Shown: in pieces, positions 61,076 through 64,000 of the stretch
Position numbering within the stretch: position 1 is the stretch's first letter
How the letters are laid out: every line of letters begins with the position of its first letter
NCBI RefSeq assembly: GCF_000242615.2
Contig: NZ_KI912268.1
Coordinates: 2,013,477 to 2,077,476 of the forward strand
Length of the DNA stretch: 64,000 nt
Direction of reading: 5' to 3'
DNA from: Holophaga foetida DSM 6591
Lineage (GTDB): Bacteria; Acidobacteriota; Holophagae; Holophagales; Holophagaceae
Program-made: the position numbers and the translations under genes
The notes under the pieces: generated by a model
Seen by the model: the letters and a program-made list of their open reading frames with translations, nothing else
Told to the model about the DNA's origin: nothing
Database searches by the model: none

Positions 61076-61612
61076 TTACTTCCCGGTCTTGCCGGCCTTG
61101 CGGCGGATGACTTCGCCGGTGTACTGGACACCCTTGCCCTTGTAAGGCTCAGGCTTGCGGAACTTCCGAATGTCGGCAGCCACCTGACCGACCAGCTGAC
61201 GATCGATACCGGTAACCACCACGTGGGTGTTCTTTTCGACGGCAATGGTGATGCCGGCGGGAGCCTGATAGAGGATGGGGTGGCTGTAGCCAAGATCCAG
61301 GCGGAGCTGGGCTCCCTCCATGGCGGCCTTGTAGCCGACGCCGACGATATCGAGTTCCTTCTTCCACCCCTCAGCAACACCGGTCACGGCGTTCTGGAGG
61401 AGGGCGCGGGTGAGGCCATGGAAGGCGCGGTTCTGCGCCTCATCGTTGGCGCGGGCCAACGTGATGGAATCGGCCTGAACGTCGAGAGTGATCCCCTTCA
61501 TGATGGGGCAGGACAGCTGTCCCTTGGCACCTTCAACGACAGCCTCGGCCCCGTGGATGGTCACTTTGACGCCTTTCGGCAGTGCCACTGGCTTTTTTCC
61601 GATGCGAGACAT
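61076..61612 (-). CDS. rplF: 50S ribosomal protein L6
   Basis: The 178-residue protein starts SRIGKKPVALPKGVKVTIHG and ends with the family segment PEPYKGKGVQYTGEVIRRK. Confidence 0.97.
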   Translation of the reverse strand: MSRIGKKPVALPKGVKVTIHGAEAVVEGAKGQLSCPIMKGITLDVQADSITLARANDEAQNRAFHGLTRALLQNAVTGVAEGWKKELDIVGVGYKAAMEGAQLRLDLGYSHPILYQAPAGITIAVEKNTHVVVTGIDRQLVGQVAADIRKFRKPEPYKGKGVQYTGEVIRRKAGKTGK

Positions 61613-61645
61613 GATTGATCCTTGGAAAAGTGGATTGGCGATGAA

Positions 61646-62041
61646 CTACCAGACGTGAGCCAGAACCTCGCCGCCCACATTCTGCTTGCGGGCTTCTTTG
61701 CCAGACAGCAGACCCTTGGGGGTGGAGAGGATGGCGATGCCCAGGCCGCCATTGACGTCAGGAATCTCCTTGACGCCGGCGTAGATACGCAGGCCGGGGC
61801 TGGAGATGCGCTTCAGGCCGTGAATCACGGACTCGCCGCTCTTCACGTACTTGATGTTCACGATCAGGTAGTTACGGCCATCATGCTCCACGGTCTTGTA
61901 GCCGTGGATGTAGCCCTCAGACTTCAGGATGCCGCAGAGGCGCTCCTTCATGCTGGAGGCAGGCACCACGACAGCGTCGTGGCCGGCCATGATGCCGTTG
62001 CGCAGGCGGGTAAGGTAATCGGCAATGGGATCTGTATGCAT
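61646..62041 (-). CDS. rpsH: 30S ribosomal protein S8
   Basis: The 131-residue protein starts MHTDPIADYLTRLRNGIMAG and has ISSPGLRIYAG and GLGIAILSTPKGLLS. S8 is the classical translational regulator of the spc operon. Confidence 0.97.
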   Translation of the reverse strand: MHTDPIADYLTRLRNGIMAGHDAVVVPASSMKERLCGILKSEGYIHGYKTVEHDGRNYLIVNIKYVKSGESVIHGLKRISSPGLRIYAGVKEIPDVNGGLGIAILSTPKGLLSGKEARKQNVGGEVLAHVW

Positions 62042-62053
62042 GGTTGCCTCTCC

Positions 62054-62239
62054 TTACCAGCTGGACTTCTGAACGCCGGGGAGCTCACCCGCGAGGGCAT
62101 GCTTCCGGAAGCACAGACGGCAGAGTTCGAACTTGCGCATGAAGCCGCGGGGACGACCGCACACCTTGCAACGATTGCGGTGCTGGGTCGAGAACTTGGG
62201 CTTGGAAGCGTCTTTATATCTCTTTGCGATGCGAGCCAT
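62054..62239 (-). CDS. rpsN: 30S ribosomal protein S14, zinc type
   Basis: The 61-residue short form has zinc ligands C24, C27, C40 and C43 (CKVCGRP, CRLCFRK). It ends in the family tail PGVQKSSW. Confidence 0.97.
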   Translation of the reverse strand: MARIAKRYKDASKPKFSTQHRNRCKVCGRPRGFMRKFELCRLCFRKHALAGELPGVQKSSW

Positions 62240-62251
62240 GGGTTCTCCTGA

Positions 62252-62806
62252 CTACTTGCGGAAAGGCATGCCGAGATGGGCGAGAAGGGAGCGGGCCTCG
62301 GAATCGTTGGCCGCGGAAGTCACGAAGGTGACGTTCATTCCCTTGATCTTTTCGACCTTGGAATAGTCGATCTCCTGGAAGATCAACTGGTCCTTGAGGC
62401 CCAGGGTGTAGTTGCCACGGCCGTCGAAGGACTTGGTGGGGACGCCACGGAAGTCACGGACGCGGGGCAAGGACAGGGACACCAGGCGGTCGAAGAACTC
62501 CCACATGCGGGGTCCGCGCAGGGTCACCATGCAGGCGATGGGCATGCCTTCGCGCAGCTTGAACTGAGCCACACTCTTCTTGGCCTTCCGCACGACGGCC
62601 TTCTGGCCGGCGATGGTGGTCAGCTCTTCGACAGCGACATCCAGGACCTTGATGTTCTGGATGGCGTCGCCGACGCCCATGTTGATGACGATCTTCTGAA
62701 GACGGGGCACCTGCATGGCAGACGTGTACCCGAATTCTTCCTTCAGTTTGGCTACCACATCGTTGTGGTAGCGGCCTTTGATGCGGGGTTCCGCATTTGC
62801 AGCCAT
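62252..62806 (-). CDS. rplE: 50S ribosomal protein L5
   Basis: The 184-residue protein has [20 protein letters not shown] and the 5S-rRNA contact [21 protein letters not shown] 196-base gap separates it from rplX upstream, unlike the tight spacing elsewhere in the operon. Confidence 0.97.
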   Translation of the reverse strand: MAANAEPRIKGRYHNDVVAKLKEEFGYTSAMQVPRLQKIVINMGVGDAIQNIKVLDVAVEELTTIAGQKAVVRKAKKSVAQFKLREGMPIACMVTLRGPRMWEFFDRLVSLSLPRVRDFRGVPTKSFDGRGNYTLGLKDQLIFQEIDYSKVEKIKGMNVTFVTSAANDSEARSLLAHLGMPFRK

Positions 62807-63002
62807 ATTGCCTCCATTTCCGAGGGGCGACTACGCCCCCAGGGTTCGGGAGAGCGGAAGGGCTTGGGTTCCGGCGATCCGGTCCGTTTCCTTCCAGCCT
62901 CAGTTATCAAAGCTTCCGCCGACGGGAGATCCATCGGCGGAAAGGGAAAGCTTCTCATGCTTGTTCCTGGAAAGAAAGCATCTTTTCCAGGTGGGACAGC
63001 TA
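62807..63002 (-). promoter_or_regulatory. structured 196-base gap between rplX and rplE
   Basis: Two hairpins are visible: TTCCGCCGA/TCGGCGGAA (62914-62942) and CCTGGAAA/TTTCCAGG (62966-62991). No ORF is evident. The position, just before the L5 start, is where S8 binds mRNA in E. coli to repress this operon. It could be a regulatory leader or hold an internal promoter. Confidence 0.45.
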
Positions 63003-63278
63003 CTATTCAGCCCGCTTGCGGGTGGGCTTCTGGGTGGTGGGGTCGACCAGCATCACGTTCGAAGCGTGGATGGAGGCCTCCTTCTCGGTGAAACCGCCGC
63101 CTTCGCCCGTCTGGGGGTTGGGCTTGGTGGCCTTCTTCACCACGTTGACACCCGCGACAACGACACGGTTGGTGGCGGGGGTCACCTTGGCGACCTGTCC
63201 GCGCTTGCCCTTGTCCTTGCCGGCGATGACGACAACTTCGTCGCCCTTCTTGAGCTTCATCTTGGTGGGCTTGTCCAT
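63003..63278 (-). CDS. rplX: 50S ribosomal protein L24
   Basis: The 91-residue KOW-domain protein has [20 protein letters not shown]. Its start overlaps the rplN stop by one base. The tail is Lys/Arg-rich. Confidence 0.96.
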   Translation of the reverse strand: MDKPTKMKLKKGDEVVVIAGKDKGKRGQVAKVTPATNRVVVAGVNVVKKATKPNPQTGEGGGFTEKEASIHASNVMLVDPTTQKPTRKRAE

Positions 63279-63646
63279 TACAGCACCTCAGGAGCGAGGG
63301 AAACGATCTTCATGTATTTCCGCTCGCGGAGTTCGCGGGCCACGGGTCCGAAGACGCGGGTTCCGACAGGCTCGCCATCCTTCTTGATGATGACGGCTGC
63401 GTTCTCGTCGAAGCGGATGTAGGAACCGTCCTTGCGGCGGTAGGCCTTGCGCTGACGGACGATGACGGCCTGGACCACGGCCTTCTTCTTCACGGTGCCG
63501 CCAGGAATGGCTTCCTTGACGGAGGCGGTGATGACATCGCCAAGCTGGGCGATCTTGCCCACCCCGCCGCCGAGCGGCAGGATGCAGCAGATCTTCTTTG
63601 CGCCGGAGTTATCGGCGACAGTGAGCATGCTTCCCATCTGAATCAT
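63278..63646 (-). CDS. rplN: 50S ribosomal protein L14
   Basis: The 122-residue protein starts [20 protein letters not shown] and has [20 protein letters not shown] near the C-terminus. Confidence 0.98.
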   Translation of the reverse strand: MIQMGSMLTVADNSGAKKICCILPLGGGVGKIAQLGDVITASVKEAIPGGTVKKKAVVQAVIVRQRKAYRRKDGSYIRFDENAAVIIKKDGEPVGTRVFGPVARELRERKYMKIVSLAPEVL

Positions 63647-63655
63647 GTGGCCTCC

Positions 63656-63913
63656 TTATTCGCCAGACTTCTGGACGATCTCAAGGACCATCCAGCGCTT
63701 GCGCTTGGAAAGGGGGCGGGTCTCGACGATCTTGACTTCGTCCCCGATCTGGCACGCGTTGGTTTCATCGTGGGCCATGAACTTCTTGGTCTGCTTGACC
63801 GTCCGATGGTAGAGGGGGTGCTGGAAACGGCGCTCCACCTTCACCACAACCGTCTTGTCGGCCTTGTTGGAGACCACGACGCCACTTCGAATCATCTTGT
63901 TTTCTAGGCTCAT
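63656..63913 (-). CDS. rpsQ: 30S ribosomal protein S17
   Basis: The 85-residue OB-fold protein has [20 protein letters not shown] and [18 protein letters not shown]. Confidence 0.97.
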   Translation of the reverse strand: MSLENKMIRSGVVVSNKADKTVVVKVERRFQHPLYHRTVKQTKKFMAHDETNACQIGDEVKIVETRPLSKRKRWMVLEIVQKSGE

Positions 63914-63923
63914 GTGGTCGACC

Positions 63924-64000
63924 TCACTGGCTCAGCTTGATCTTGAGGGCGGTCTTGACGCGGGCGAGTTCACGGCGGGTCTTGCGGATCTCAGCCGTGT
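63924..64000 (-). CDS. rpmC: 50S ribosomal protein L29, C-terminal part
   Basis: The gene runs off the right edge. The last 25 codons read [20 protein letters not shown] then KLSQ and stop, matching the conserved L29 C-terminus. It lies ten bases before rpsQ. Confidence 0.92.
   Translation of the reverse strand, partial: TAEIRKTRRELARVKTALKIKLSQ

Overview
This 64 kb window is high-GC, gene-dense bacterial chromosome. The gene content (split F-type ATP synthase locus, NrfHA nitrite reductase, hybrid-cluster protein, multihaem cytochromes, BamA/Skp outer-membrane biogenesis, ClpC) suggests a Gram-negative, facultatively or strictly anaerobic respirer. My best guess is Acidobacteriota, Holophagae (Geothrix/Holophaga-like), but this rests on gene content and protein style, not on a search.

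Layout. 1-1.63 kb: minus-strand end of a FecR-like secreted protein, a small coiled-coil membrane protein, and an ECF sigma factor with a translationally coupled membrane partner. 1.7-5.2 kb: family-4 uracil-DNA glycosylase, L9, HU and a CLC channel/antiporter. 5.2-9.0 kb (minus): a large helicase-C/WYL-like protein, a cupin and the hybrid cluster protein Hcp, with an FNR-type palindrome upstream of hcp. 9.15-20 kb (plus): a complete chemotaxis operon (MCP, CheY, STAS, CheA, a giant triple-PAS MCP, CheW, CheR, CheB). 20.1-24.7 kb: a Crp/Fnr regulator, a broken Rrf2 gene, nrfHA, and a second NrfH/NrfA-like pair whose large subunit has lost the catalytic-haem segment. 24.7-31.3 kb: DJ-1/PfpI protein, a D-lactate-dehydrogenase-type FAD/Fe-S protein, thioesterase, MFS transporter and RDD protein. 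31.4-33.3 kb: der and tRNA-Asp/tRNA-Val. 33.5-39.6 kb: atpF-F'-H-A-G-D-C (no a or c subunit). 39.7-47 kb: cyclic-nucleotide phosphodiesterase-like protein, TPR protein, purC, two M16-fold proteins without a zinc motif, a thiolase-fold protein without catalytic residues, and dut. 47-54.2 kb: skp, bamA, clpC, purA. 54.3-64 kb (minus): the spc/alpha ribosomal superoperon from rpmC to rplQ with secY, adk, infA and rpoA.

How parts may work together. Hcp, NrfHA, the Crp/Fnr protein and the TTGAT-type palindrome form a plausible nitrite/NO respiration and detoxification set, and the chemotaxis operon lies between its two halves. The most unusual items are: (i) the four-haem NrfA paralogue and its own NrfH; (ii) three copies of a near-identical long hairpin, each placed exactly between convergent genes; (iii) two other fold-back intergenic repeats; (iv) a chemoreceptor with three exact 666-bp PAS/HAMP repeats, each with five cysteines; and (v) several enzyme-fold proteins that have lost their catalytic residues. 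Everything was read by eye; no database search was run.
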